This document shows positions 35,548 to 46,975 of a stretch of 64,000 nucleotides of DNA, piece after piece. The stretch comes from Gloeopeniophorella convolvens (taxonomy: Eukaryota > Basidiomycota > Agaricomycetes > Russulales). The stretch spans positions 1,922,001-1,986,000 of the forward strand of contig WTXD01000001.1 of NCBI GenBank assembly GCA_022496205.1, in the 5' to 3' direction. The position numbers and the translations under genes were made by a program. The notes beneath the pieces were generated by a model. It worked only from the letters and a program-made list of their open reading frames with translations. It was not told where the DNA came from and made no database searches. Each line of letters opens with the position of its first letter. Within the stretch, counting starts at the first letter, position 1.

Positions 35548-35945
35548 GAATAAGCGAGATATATGTTAAACTTGTTTTCGCTTTTTGTCGTCCGGAAAAG
35601 TGGTTATCAGAAACTTAATGACTCTCTAAGCACTCTTAAAAGGGAAGAAAGTTTCCTAATAAAGTTAACCTTCTCTCACGACTTCCCCATGCAAACATAG
35701 TTGGCAATAAAGTCAAACAATCACCCATATTCTTCACGCTTTGACACCCAGAATGAGTGTTTTGTTTAGATTTCCGAGAAATGTCTTACCGGATGTTTAT
35801 GGCTCAGGAATCTGGTAGAAAACTTTAACTTCAGGCACAGACTTTACCCCTTATCAAAAAGCGTGTAGAGAATGTTAACTTCACTAATCCTCGTTTTTCG
35901 AGATTAAATAATAACAAGTAAGTTAAACAAATATCCAGCTTTTCG

Positions 35946-35986
35946 AAGCCTTTTTTCGTGAGAATAAGTCTGCTATGCACGCAGTG
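35946..35986 (-). repeat. Right terminal inverted repeat
   Basis: Reverse-complement partner of 35507-35547; the outer ten bases are identical. Confidence 0.85.
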
Positions 35987-35989
35987 TAT

Positions 35990-36385
35990 GTAACGTCTTC
36001 ACCGATTCCCGTAAGCAGCGTATTGAGCTCGCAGCACCCGAGGCGTTTTGCACGGATTGAACTACGTGCGGCCGAATTGCCCTATGACGACTTCTAGAGT
36101 TACTGCGTACCGCCAGCTTGGAAAGGAGCAACAATACGGATTAGCTCCAGAGTACTTATGACCCACTGCACGTCGTTCAGATGCTTCAAATAGTTAGTTC
36201 CAAGATATATACCGCAATATGTCCATATTGGGTAGCACGTCAGGCGATGCCAGTGAAAAGCAGTCGGTGCATGCAATTAGCAAGGTAGAGCAAATTGAAT
36301 ACAGGCGTGCGGATGTGTGTTATACAATGATTGCAGTAGGGTATGCATAACCAAGGACAGTATAGAAAACAAGGGCGTCGCGGCT
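35990..36385. other. Intergenic, right of the transposon
   Basis: About 400 bases up to the stop codon of the Ubp2-like gene; nothing recognisable. It probably includes that gene's 3' end. Confidence 0.55.
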
Positions 36386-39300
36386 CTAAGCGTCTTCCAA
36401 CAACATTGGGTCGAATCGCTTCACCGTGTTGATCATGTCCGACCCTCTCTTTACAAAGACAAGCTGCAGCGAAACGTCAATTCCTGAGTCTCGCGTCCCG
36501 GCTGTGTAACGCACCATGTATGGGTTTGCCGTCGAACCTGTCGTGTCCGCAAGGACCTCGTCCTTGGACACGGCGCTCACCTCCGAGTCGTTGTACTTGA
36601 ACCAAGATTCAGGATTCTCAGGTAGATGGCGGGAATAGAAGAAGTAATGGCCCCACGACGGCGTCGAGCCCCGATGGATGAAGACGGACGTGAGGTCGTA
36701 GACTGCCTCGTGTTCATCCTTCCAGATATCTTCAAGGTCCTGCTTCATGCTGGCCGCACCTGCGCGCAGCGACTCGAGCTCGTTCGTGAGATACTCTTTC
36801 TCCGCACTCAGTTCAGACAGAAGCTGATCGTCGAGTTCCGGAAGATTAATGGTGTCCTGCAAGCCTTTTAGAATATCGTGCGTATTGCTAAGAGCGGACG
36901 TGAAAGGAGCGTGCTGTAAGAAGCGGATTAACAAGGAGTTTCCAAGCGAGGTCGATGACGGCACACCTGTCCTGTCGTAAGCAGGTGAATCCGGTCGCGA
37001 CACTTGTTCAATTCTGAGAGAATAGCTTTCGAATTGGCTCTCTTCTCCGGGTTTGCGCTATCCAAGAAGCGATCCATGCAGATGGTTTCGCCAAACTTCA
37101 CATACGCTTGAGACTTCCACGACTGGCCAGTTTCTCGGTCCCATTGTACTCGCTGTGGAGGAAAAGGGCGCGTTTGTATCATGGCGAGATGCTTGAACAA
37201 CAACTTCACATACCTGAAGTTGAATTTGCAACACGGGCGGAAGATCCACAAGTGTGATCTCCATTGAAACGGTGTTTGAATCCAGTTGCGCCGTCGAGTG
37301 GAAGTAACTGCTGAGGCCATCGTAGAGATCATATCCCTCATCGGAAACGCTGACGGGAAGTATGGAAAAGACGTTCTCCGTTTCATGTGCAGAGAACGCC
37401 CTGCCGTTTTCCGATGGAGGTGCAAGGAGTCGTTGCCGGAAGTTCCCGTAGAACAATCTGATTGATATGCTCAGCTTCGGCAGTCGTCGTCGGATTCAAT
37501 GAGTGCATACCGTTTAACCACGCTCGACTTGCCATCTTCTGACTCGTCCATCCCATCAAACTTCAGCAATGCGGTCTCGATCTGGAAAACACAGTTGTCC
37601 ATGCATTCCGAGACGTCGTGCTGGCGTCCTGCAAACAATGTTCAGCCATCTCGTCTGCCCTCTGGCCGGAGGGCCGACGCACCGAACATCATGACAGACT
37701 CGGAATTCTTCCGCGGCGGTATCGGCGGCTTGGCTGCGGGTTGCGCAGGTGCATCGCCATCCTTCATCTCCACGTCCCCGGTGGTGCCGGATCCAGATGG
37801 CCCTGCGTCGGCGTCTTTCGAGATGATGACGTAATTGTCCTTGTCGATGATGGAGTCGATCGACATTCGCGCCTCGGCCTCCTTGTCCCGTGAGCGTTTG
37901 CCGAGCACAGACGACGACGACGCTCCCGGAGAGCCCACTGGAGAGCCTGCAACGGCGCGTGGCGGTGCATCCTCTACAAGAGTGGCGTCCGTGTCATTCG
38001 ATGAGTCCGTAGCTGTCTGCTCGATGTCGTCCTCCTCATCTTTCGAAGTGACGAGTGCGAGCTTGGCTAGCTCCATTGTTGGCGTAACCGAGGCGTTATC
38101 GGCATGCTCGAGGTGCCAGAATAGCTCGGCGAGTTCGCTGACAACTGTACATTATTAGCCTTCGTGGTCTGCCAGTCGAAGAAATGAACGAACACTTCTT
38201 CGAGCGTAGGATTTCCTTTCGCGTGACCAGCCGCCCGCCAACACGGTGCCTCTTCAAGTCATCGTCTGTGAGCTTGTCCTCATCTATAGTCTTGGCAGAG
38301 GAATTGAGCAACGGTGTAATGGCTTCTCGGAGGTCTTTGATCGTATAGAAGTACTATATGTGATTGTTGAGTACGAAGGGAAGAATCCAGGCGGGGGCAC
38401 GCACTTGTAAGAGCGAGTTCAGGTAGCACGTATTCCCGAGCTGGTTGATACCTCTCGGCCAGTCCTGGCGCGTTGCAGGAACCATTTCCCCAGCTATTAA
38501 GACATTAGCAACAGTCGGAAATTAGGCTAAACGATAGGCTTACGATCGGCTCCCGTCTCAAGGAACTTGCGTAAGCGCTCACTGGCCCTTAACTCGGAGA
38601 TGAAAGAAACAGCCTCGCGCATCCTATCCACCTGGTTCGGCTGATCCTCGACCTGCACCGAATGCATCAGTGACACTACATAGCAAGTCGAAACAAGATT
38701 GCTCACGCGCATGGCGAAGACCGTGATAAGCATCCCGTCATCTATATCTGAAGGCACCTCGAGCGTGGTGTATGCACGCTCGGGAGTCATGACGCCGTCT
38801 TTGGCCTGTTCCCACCGCTTCCACAGCGGTTCGCTGCCACGTGCCTCTGCAAGGCGGCGGAATGCATCGTTCGCTGCGGTGATGTGTTGCGCGTCTGCGC
38901 CCTCGCGCCATGCGCGCCGCACGGCCTCACGCCACGCATTCTCGAGGAATTCGTCTGGCACTTCGTCGTCGTACTCGACACGTAGCGCATGGTGCGCGCC
39001 AAAGCCGAGTACGGCGGGCGCGTCGGCGAGGTCGTCAAGCGTGAAGCGCCCACGCTCACGCTCGTCGAAAACGAAAGATTGGAGTGGCTGTGAGAGCTCC
39101 TCGGTCATGGTGCTGAGCATCTGGCAAAAGTTGTAGAACGACGTGAAGTATTCGATCGTATCTGCGGGGTCGCAGCGGGCCTGTGCAAAATATGCGAAGG
39201 CGAGCAGCTCTATGGATACGGAGTTAGGGCCTGCAGTTCGGGTTAGGATGGTCCTTACCTGGCGAGTACGTGCTCTTCGTCAGGCCAAGAGTCGAGAAGG

Positions 39301-41335
39301 AGCTGTCGACCTTGTCAATATCACTGAGGATCTGTGGAAGCTGTCCTCGAGCAACTGCAATGGTGACATGAGTGAAAGAGAGACCAAAATGCAAGTACGA
39401 CCTACTCTGATCAGGGTGTGCGCCAATAGCGCGCTGGTACTCTTCGCGGGAGCTGTCGATCTTGACCCAAAGCTTGTGTGGGTTGACATGAACTTTGAGT
39501 GCTGGAGCTGCACGCATGTCTTCAGCTATCAGGTCTATAGCAAGGTCCATCTGAAACCTACCGAATCTCTTTGCGTAATCCGCAGTCCAAGCGCTGAGTT
39601 CGACCCATGCGCGAAGGAGCTTACCACGCGCGAGCCTGCCGGCAGGTGTGCCAGGATCTATGTTGGGCGGCATAAGTGTGATGTCTTGTGGCGCGTTAAT
39701 CAGTGGACGGATATCGAAGCCCATGCTCTCGAATATGCGAGATCTACATGTCCGAAGGGTCATCAGGAGCGCGGAAGGGACCAAAACGTTAGGCAGCTTA
39801 CATGGTGGTACTCCACCCCAACTTGGCTTGGAACGTCTTTCTCGTCACAGGCAGAGTCCGATTCTCGCCTCTCCAAACCTTGTTCTCGATGATTCTGTGA
39901 AGATGATGAGCAGCCATTGCCTGCAAAGTGAAGAGACAGCCTACGTTAAAATCATTTCAAGAGTGATCAGAGCTGCAAGTTCGCCGGTCTTGTCCAGTGG
40001 CGGGTTCTCCGTCTTGTTCTTGACCAAATCCTCTAGCAACTTTACTGGAATCACGCCAGGTATGACGTCCGATGCGAGAACATAGAAAGAGCACTGGCAA
40101 CAGACGTAGAGATCAAGCAGTTCTCCTTCCTCCTCTTCTGCCTCGACGTCCATCGCGTCGTCCTGCGTAGCATGTTCGAGAACAGTTGCCGAATCGTCCA
40201 GCCGCAAAGTCATCTTGCGGCGACGCAGCTTAGATCGCTCCGCGCGCTCCCACTCGCTCGGTTGGAACGGATGAGTGAGGAGCCGCGCGTCCACCGCGCG
40301 TTCGTACGCGTGAAAGTGGTGCGTCACATTCGAGGGTCCAAACGGCTGTTCGTCGTCTCCGACGCACGACGTCGTCTGTCGCCGCCGCGTATGGTCCGGC
40401 AGTGTCCCCTTGAACGAACGAGCAAGTGGTGGGTTCACAGAGGACGACTTCCAAATGAGGAGCACCCATCCGTTATGCTTGCGGCAGTAGTAAGCGTTCG
40501 GGTGCGGAACGGCGGTGCGGACCTCCTCGGCGGTCGGGAAATGGATGAAGGAGGCGGGTGCAGGTGAGGATGGATTGCTGGAGGAGGCACCATCTGAAGA
40601 CGTGGAGGGACGCGGGCGCGGGGATTCCGGTCGTGGGGATTGAGAGGGAACGGGTGTGGAAGGTACGACTGGTTTGAGGTCGGGAGGAGTCACTGTCACA
40701 GAAAAGAGTGTATGCTCGGGATTGTGAAGCCTGTCCGCAAGTACGGGGGGCAAAGCGCCGCGACCAGGCCGGGAATGAGTTGTACGGGTCTGGACATCCC
40801 ACCAACGCAACTCCTCAGCTTCGCTGCGTCCATCGATGATGACGGACCGCCGGGCGGCACTCGTGCCCCAGCTACCCTCGTATGCGCCCCAGTTCGGCGC
40901 AGGGCCACTGGCGATCCACCGGTCAGTCTGCGTGAAGGGGTTCGTCGATGTACTCCCATAGTATGAGCCAGGTTGCGAAGGCCACGGCCCCTCCTCGACA
41001 TTTCCCCAACCTTCACGAGGTGGCGTGTCGAACACAAAAGGGCGATTCTGGTCGCCCGTGTAGTCTTCGAGCGCAGGTTGGTCTAGATCGTCCGAAACGA
41101 GCTCGGGCTCTCGGAATGGGGATTTCTCTTGAGCTTGAGTCGTATAGTATCCTGTATTCGATGATCCTGAGGCTGGTGCAGCTGGACGATTGGGGAGAGG
41201 TGGCTGGCTTTGACTTTGGCTTTGACTCCCGTAGAATGTCGATGGGGGGATTGGTGCCACCTTGACTGGGGTTTGTGCAGGGTCAGCGTTCGCGTCGGAA
41301 GGGCCCCTCTGGGTTCTGTTGTCACTGTTTTCCAT
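36386..41335 (-). CDS. UBP2: Ubiquitin-specific protease, Ubp2/USP25 type
   Basis: Thirteen minus-strand exons (first 41335-39945, last 36913-36386) encode 1435 residues. The N-terminal third is low complexity, then a region with CRKHNGWVLLIW and SNVTHHFHAYER, followed by a long helical part. The Cys box is GINQLGNTCYLNSLLQ (C866), then QHDVSECMDN, GEN-type strands, and the late His box WGHYFFYSRHL (H1349). A split catalytic domain with a large insert and a C-terminal coiled coil before the His box is characteristic of yeast Ubp2 and animal USP25/28. Ubp2 trims K63-linked chains with Rsp5 and Rup1. An Asp/Glu/Ser-rich insertion (about residues 930-1030, KRSRDKEAEAR) lies between Cys box and core. 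Exon sums agree in frame. Confidence 0.92.
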
Positions 41336-41911
41336 GACGAAGGTGGTGCTGTGGTGGTGCTGGGCGCGTTTCAGCGAGATGGGTACATGCAAGGACGAAT
41401 AAACGGCGCTAATTGCTGTTGTGTATGATGTCGCACAATGGTGGTCACCGTCGTGATGTCGGCGCGTTGTGCAACCTGAGATAAAATGGGCGATGGTGTG
41501 GGTGGATTGTTCGGCGATGTCGTTGACGATGTCGATGTGGAGAAGGGTTTGCGGTGCGGGGTGGCCGTCGGTCGTACGCGTGAAGGGAACCGCTGACGCG
41601 TCCGATACAAATTGGCACGCGCAGCCTCACGCAGCTCAGCACAGCTCTCGACCACCAGCCACTGCCGTTCGTCGCCCTCGCCCCTCGGCTCGACTACATC
41701 GCATCTATGCGCCGCCGCCACCTACCATGTTACTAACGGGAACTATCGGCACTCTCAGTTTCCTCAGGCTTCCTCCCGCTTTCGATCATGCTATGGATAA
41801 GCTAGCGTCAAGAGTCGCCTTCTCATGCATCCTGGCGCATCGCCGTGTCACACTATATCGAATCATTCCCTCCCGGAGAGGTGCCGATGTGCATCTATGA
41901 TGCATATAGGT
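41336..41911. other. Intergenic, nothing recognisable
   Basis: About 575 bases between the start of the Ubp2-like gene and the end of membrane copy C. Short frames only; it must contain the deubiquitinase promoter. Confidence 0.55.
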
Positions 41912-43440
41912 TCATCTACTACCGAGTGTATCTTCCTCAGACGCACGACGCGTAGCCCAGCTACGAAGTCGGTGCGGGGACTGCGACACGACCCCAAATT
42001 CCAGCTCCACCGAGGTGTCCATGAAATGGCTGTCATGCCATTCACCCGCAGATGAGACCTTGGCGCTCCTCTGGTCACTCCCCAGGCTGATTAAGAGATT
42101 AGCCAAATGCTCTCGTCGACGCACAATCGTCCATGGCTGCGACAATCCCGGGTCTTCATCCAACCTACTCTCAAGATAGTTACCTCTCGAGCTTACTATT
42201 ATCACGACTAGCGTCGGGTATATGCCCTTTCATAGGTCAGCTCGCGATCGCACCAGTTTTTCTCGGTCAGACCTACTGCGACGTGCACAATTGCTCTCGT
42301 GAGGGCTGCGTTCGCGCTATCTGCGGCTTCTGGAGGGAAGGTGTTCGCGATCAAGATGAACGCCTGTGTAGATGAGAATAATGTCGCAATAGCCCACTTG
42401 TGGCTTACCCAATACAGGATGTAGACGCCACCGATCCCAAGGAGAAACGATAGTGTCTGGCTTGTCTTTACCTGGTCGCCCCCGAAGCTTTTGCGCCCCT
42501 TTGTGTGCTGCATATAAAGCCTACGTACATATGGGTGTTCAATCGGAAGGCCGTAGTGGGCGGTAACTCGGCGTACCATGATTTCCACGCGATCAGTCCC
42601 CATGCCCAAAGATTCGATACCAGTGATAGTCCGCTCAGCACAAGCTCACTTGTTACCCCAGCGGGGGTTATCGGGACGAACGGGTCAGCCACGGCGCCGC
42701 TTGAGTGGATCCCTCCACTTGCGACCAGGTTGACCACTCCAGCGCCTATTCTGAGTAGGTCACTCAATGCGGTGTGTGCTGGCTTTGGGCTGATGCGAAC
42801 CTAGAGTGAGCGCGGACAAGCCGGCCGAAGTCACGAGAATAGTCCTTGGTCGTCCCCACATAATCCACGCTCGCCACATCGTGACAAGGTCGCTCAGAAC
42901 AATCTGAAAAGCCTTAGCTCGCTCCTTTCCCACCAAGAACAGAACGATTGGTAACTCACGTTGAGCAATTCCGTGACACCTTCGGATAGACCCGGGTTGA
43001 ATCCAAAATTTGAGAACCACAATACGCGTGTGCTAGGGCCCATCGATACGTCCGTTGAGGGCGTTTGGTATGCTTTCGTCATGTGCGTCACAGACGCTGT
43101 GTACATGACGAGGGTCAAGGTGAGCATCAATGCATTGGCTCTATCTTGAAGTCCCTTGCGACTGATTTGCGTTCAGCTAGTGCCTGAGGACCAATTTTTG
43201 CGGCTCACCACAACATGTACGTTGACAGTGCGATAAGCGTAGTAAAGACCCCTAGTCCCGTTTTATGGCGATCAGTGCAAGTAAACTGGAAATGCGGAGC
43301 TTCGTACCGAAGAAAGATAATTCGACGACTTCCTCGGATAAAAAAGACGCGAAGGAGACCCTCCCTTCAAAGACTATGGTTCCCAACGGTTTAATGACTG
43401 GGCAGTCGTTAGTGAGTGCCGCGGTGGTAGATGTGCCCAT
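41912..43440 (-). CDS. Multi-pass membrane protein, family copy C
   Basis: Eight minus-strand exons: 43440-43308, 43251-43209, 43161-42960, 42903-42801, exon 5 ending at 42577, 42520-42409, 42363-42277 and 42226-41912. The product is about 384 residues with about seven hydrophobic segments. Family marks are VVELSFFG, RKGLQDRANALM, LSDLVTMWRAWIMW, SNLWAWGLIAWKSW, GGVYILYW and GIYPTLVVIIVS. The start of exon 5 is uncertain: acceptors GGAG at 42736 or 42712 both keep frame, while the better-looking CAG at 42767 does not. The hydrophilic tail is longer than in copies D and E. A GATATAAG sequence near 43487-43494 could be its TATA element. Confidence 0.75.
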
Positions 43441-44819
43441 CGAATAGTATGCGTTCTTTGGAGCAGCCCAGTTTCACTCGAGGCCACTTATATCAGGTTC
43501 GTCTGATCTTCAGCTACAATAACACGTAAAGCCACCATCAACCCTCAATGCCCCCCTCAGACGGTAGCCAATTCATCGTTTCGGTCTCGATTGTGCCCTT
43601 GATTCCAATTATGTGTATTTTCAGAACCTCAAGTCTTAGCCCCCAATATCGAAAGCTGCGCAAACCGGGAAGAGCACTGATAGAAGCAGCTGTATCATGG
43701 GAACTTCTTCATATCATGTCTGTCATCGTAGCATCTGCTGGGAGCTAAGGCGTTTGGAGTTACCGTCTGTTGGGCCATGCACATCATCACGTTGACAATG
43801 GAGACCCGATGCGTCGTGTTTGTTTCCATCTGGAGGTGAAAGGCGATTCCACAATGAGCTGAGAGTCGTGCAGGTACATATAAGTTAGCCACCGTCGAAG
43901 ACTGGACGGCAGGTCAACCGACGCCTGCCAATACGACACATACTCCTGAGCTGGTCTCCTCATATCACCATTCCCTCGAACCCCACACTCGACTTTTGTT
44001 CTAGATATGTTTATGGTTACTCTCACCTTTTTCGCGCTGGTGATCGCTGTATCGAGTGCAGCGCCAGTATTGTGAGTGCCTTCTGCAGCCACAACATGCC
44101 AATAGGTGTCTCTTGTTGACCTCGGGGGTTACAGATCGCCCCCCTCGTGCGTTTTACATTAAACTGTTGCGTGCCAGGCCTTCTGACTAACGTCGGGCCA
44201 GGCACGGTGCGCCTGTTCAGGGACTTCCGCAACTCCGCGCTGTCGACGGTCGAGCACCACACGCCCAATTTTTTAAGTGCGTTGCATCTCCCACCGGCCG
44301 CGATCATATTCTCCGAACCTCCTCTGACGATGCATGGAATAACTAGCAAAGGTGCCGATCAACATATGAATATATGACATACCAAGGTGCCACAGCACCG
44401 AAGTTGGTAGTGGTTGAATCGCTCGAAGTTTCTTCCTACCTTGGAAACGTTCCTATCTACCAAACTTAACGTTGGGCGCTCCTTGAAGTAGTTTTTGGAG
44501 CTTACACAAAATATGATTTTCTCGTAGTTTCGGCCGACCTTATCTTCTATATGATGTGAGAGATAGCTGTCAGCCAGCGACTGGTCACTTTCGGCGTGTG
44601 CTCCAAATATAAATGTTAGAGCCCGACATCCGTGCTATAGTCTGGGCTCTTCGTGTCATGTACTCGAGTTGGCAACGCCCGGATGGGATATTGCGGTTTT
44701 GCGAACGGTCTTGAACATCGACCGTACTCACGCAGGCTCGCGTCCAGTCTTGTTCCCTCATCTATTGAGATCAGACATTACGTTAGGGCCAACGATTTCA
44801 TTCTTATCGGAACAGGCGA
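43441..44819. other. Spacer between membrane copies C and D
   Basis: About 1.4 kb. Apart from the possible remnant at 43548-44377 and the promoter of copy C at its left end, I see nothing. The part from 44380 to 44819 is AT-rich with no open frame of note. Confidence 0.5.
43548..44377 (+). pseudogene. Possible decayed membrane-protein gene
   Basis: Coding-like pieces lie on the plus strand without forming a gene. 43548-43748 contains LRKPGRALIEAAVSW, resembling the cytoplasmic loop of DUF6533-type proteins. 44009-44071 is hydrophobic (VTLTFFALVIAVSSA). 44147-44377 begins RFTLN, like the RFILN that follows the last segment of such proteins. No frame joins them through plausible splice sites and no N-terminal part is seen. 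This is weak pattern matching from memory; chance open frames are a real alternative. Confidence 0.22.
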
Positions 44820-46265
44820 CTAGACATCATTAGTAATTTCTACTTCCTTCGTGACAAGAACTCCCCGTGCACCCCAGATCGAATCAGAGCTTGTATGCTT
44901 TGGGTCCCGCACCCCTACAGCAGAGCTCAAATCCGTGGGAAGAACCGACCCTTGCGACCCTTCCTTTGCAGCATTGGAGAAAGCTAGGATAGTGGGGGGT
45001 GTCGACTTCGGCGCGCTCTTCTGCACGGGTTGGCGCATCGAAACGATGATCGCGACTTTTGTCCAATAGATTCCCTGTAGTAGGAACTCGTGTTAGACGC
45101 CTTGAACAAGGAAGAAAGGACATCGAATACCGTAATCTGAACAATGTTCTCTGACAACAGACTGATCTGCTCTTCGCTCGCGGTGATCGCGTTGAAGAGG
45201 AGGAGAGCGAGCTGGAAGGTGTCTTAGTTATGTCGACGCGCATTTCACATACATACTCACCAAGATAATGGCGTATATGACGCCAGACTCCACGATGATC
45301 GCAAGACATTGCTCGGCCTTCCAGCGCCGACTGCAGCTCTCGAAGTGGACCGCGATGAAGCGACGATGAATCCTGTACTACCCGTCAACCTTCATCGACG
45401 TGAGAGAAGCGTGAAACACTCACCAGATCCTCGACGCTATCAAGGCTGCAGATAAGACGCTGCAGACGAGTGATATCGCGATAGTTATGATCCCGAGATT
45501 GGTGTCCAAGTGAGCAGATGTGAGGTATTGATCGCCGAGCGGCCCCTGCCGGATGGCACCCTTGTCGGTCACCATGCTCACGCTCCCCACAACTACACTC
45601 GTCAGGCGGGTGTGCACCACGTTGAGATCGGGGAACACGCACCGAATAGCGCAATCCCAAGGCAAAGGAAAACCAGGAAGACGGCGCGGGGCTTGCCGCA
45701 CAGCAGCCAAGCCCTCCACATCGTGAAGATGCTACTGAGAAGAAACTATATGCGAACATCAGTGCCAGCCTCACGAAAAGTCATGTTGACGCACATTTAC
45801 ATGCACTCCGACGCCCCTCGACAAGAAAATTGGAACATGACCCTCGTCATCGTCTGCCATCTGGAACGTAAAAAATACGTTCTGACTGGGAAGACCCTCC
45901 CAGAATATCATGCGCAAGACTCGGATATTCTGTACCCAATGGGTAGTGGCCATGGCATACATAACAAGCGTCGCGAAAAGTATGAGGATATTCTGCAACT
46001 TCTTCATGCTTCGTCGGCTGCAAGAAGTCAGCCTCACAAAATAGATGGGAGGGTCAAAACACACCAAAGGATGTATGTTGAAAGGATGATGAGAGGCGTG
46101 TATATTCCTGAACGTTGTCATATAACACAGAAAGAAGTAATCGGTGAGTTTCTTACCGAAGAGCGTACATTCAAGAATAAGCGGGGTGAATAGACCGACT
46201 GATGATTTTGGATGGATAGGTCGGAGGTCGTTCTCCTTTTCAACAGAGCACTGCAGGTCTGCCAT
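44820..46265 (-). CDS. Multi-pass membrane protein, family copy D
   Basis: Eight minus-strand exons with first exon 46265-46157, second exon of 43 nt, third 46017-45795, fourth of 103 nt, fifth 45592-45424, sixth of 112 nt, seventh of 81 nt, and eighth 45074-44820. Total 364 residues in frame. Marks are LILECTLFG, IYTPLIILSTYIL, CRRSMKKLQNILIL, SSIFTMWRAWLLCG, IIVESGVIYAII and GIYWTKVAIIVS. The seventh exon is two codons shorter than in the other copies. The tail ends in a Lys/Glu/Val-rich stretch. Function is unknown. Confidence 0.77.
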
Positions 46266-46975
46266 TGTTTGTCTGCCGTCGAAGTCGTAAGGAGGCGAAA
46301 GTTTGCAGATACCGTCGAGGCACTAGGTCAACGGGGAAGGGTGGGCGGTGGTGTACGGGCGGCAACTGGAGGGTGTGCGTAAGACATGTGTACTTTTGAC
46401 CCCCGGAACCCAAAGACCCGGCACCTCAACCAGAGGCAGTGCCAACAGGTCAACGCAGGCAGGAGCGATGGGAACGGCGCGCTCATCTGTTGGAGAAGAT
46501 ACGTGGCGCTAGGATGGAGCGCACGGACCGGCCTTCCATTGTTACGAATCGATTGGCAAAAGGAAACTAGGAGAACGAAAATGGTCCTGCACCAGTCACG
46601 AGAGCGTCTTGGTAGTGTCTTCGATGCCGGAAGCGCCCTCGAACATCAGACCTTGTTCGAAACACCGGGAAACGGATGTGATGGATGGGTTGAAGGTTGC
46701 AGCGATGGTCCATAGTTCGTAATACCGCCCACACGACAAAGCAGTGACAAAGCAGTGACAAAGCGGTGGCACTGCAGTGGGCTTATGTATGCGCGTCGCG
46801 CGGTCCAACCCAAACTGACTTCCAGTTCGGTCTTCGGGTCGAGCCGCCAGATCCGAGTGGCCGGCTTCGACTGGCCCACGTGGCAACCTTCACGTTCCTG
46901 TGAGCAACTGTGAGCGTTCGTTTGGCACCGCCTAGTCCACGAGTCGCCACGCTCCCGACGCTACCCTATACAGCG
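46266..46975. other. Divergent spacer, copy D and BST1
   Basis: About 710 bases between divergent start codons. It contains the short tandem repeat at 46735; the open frames (for example 46596-46886 minus) arise around that repeat and lack domains. Confidence 0.5.
46735..46767. repeat. Three-unit 11-bp tandem repeat
   Basis: GACAAAGCAGT repeated three times, the last unit with one change (GACAAAGCGGT). About 210 bases upstream of BST1. Confidence 0.85.

Larger units (their letters stand above)
35507..35986. mobile_element. Non-autonomous CACTA-type DNA transposon (MITE)
   Basis: A 480-bp element bounded by imperfect inverted repeats that begin CACTGCGTGC and continue AGCAGACTTAT. It is flanked by a 3-bp duplication, TAT at 35504-35506 and 35987-35989. 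CACT(A/G) ends with a 3-bp target duplication are the mark of the CACTA/EnSpm superfamily. The interior is AT-rich, has no coding capacity, and holds at least six copies of an AAGTTAAAC-like motif in both orientations (35565, 35661, 35709, 35821, 35872, 35920), like the subterminal repeats that bind transposase in this group. An autonomous partner is not in the window. The superfamily assignment is inference from ends and duplication length. Confidence 0.82.
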
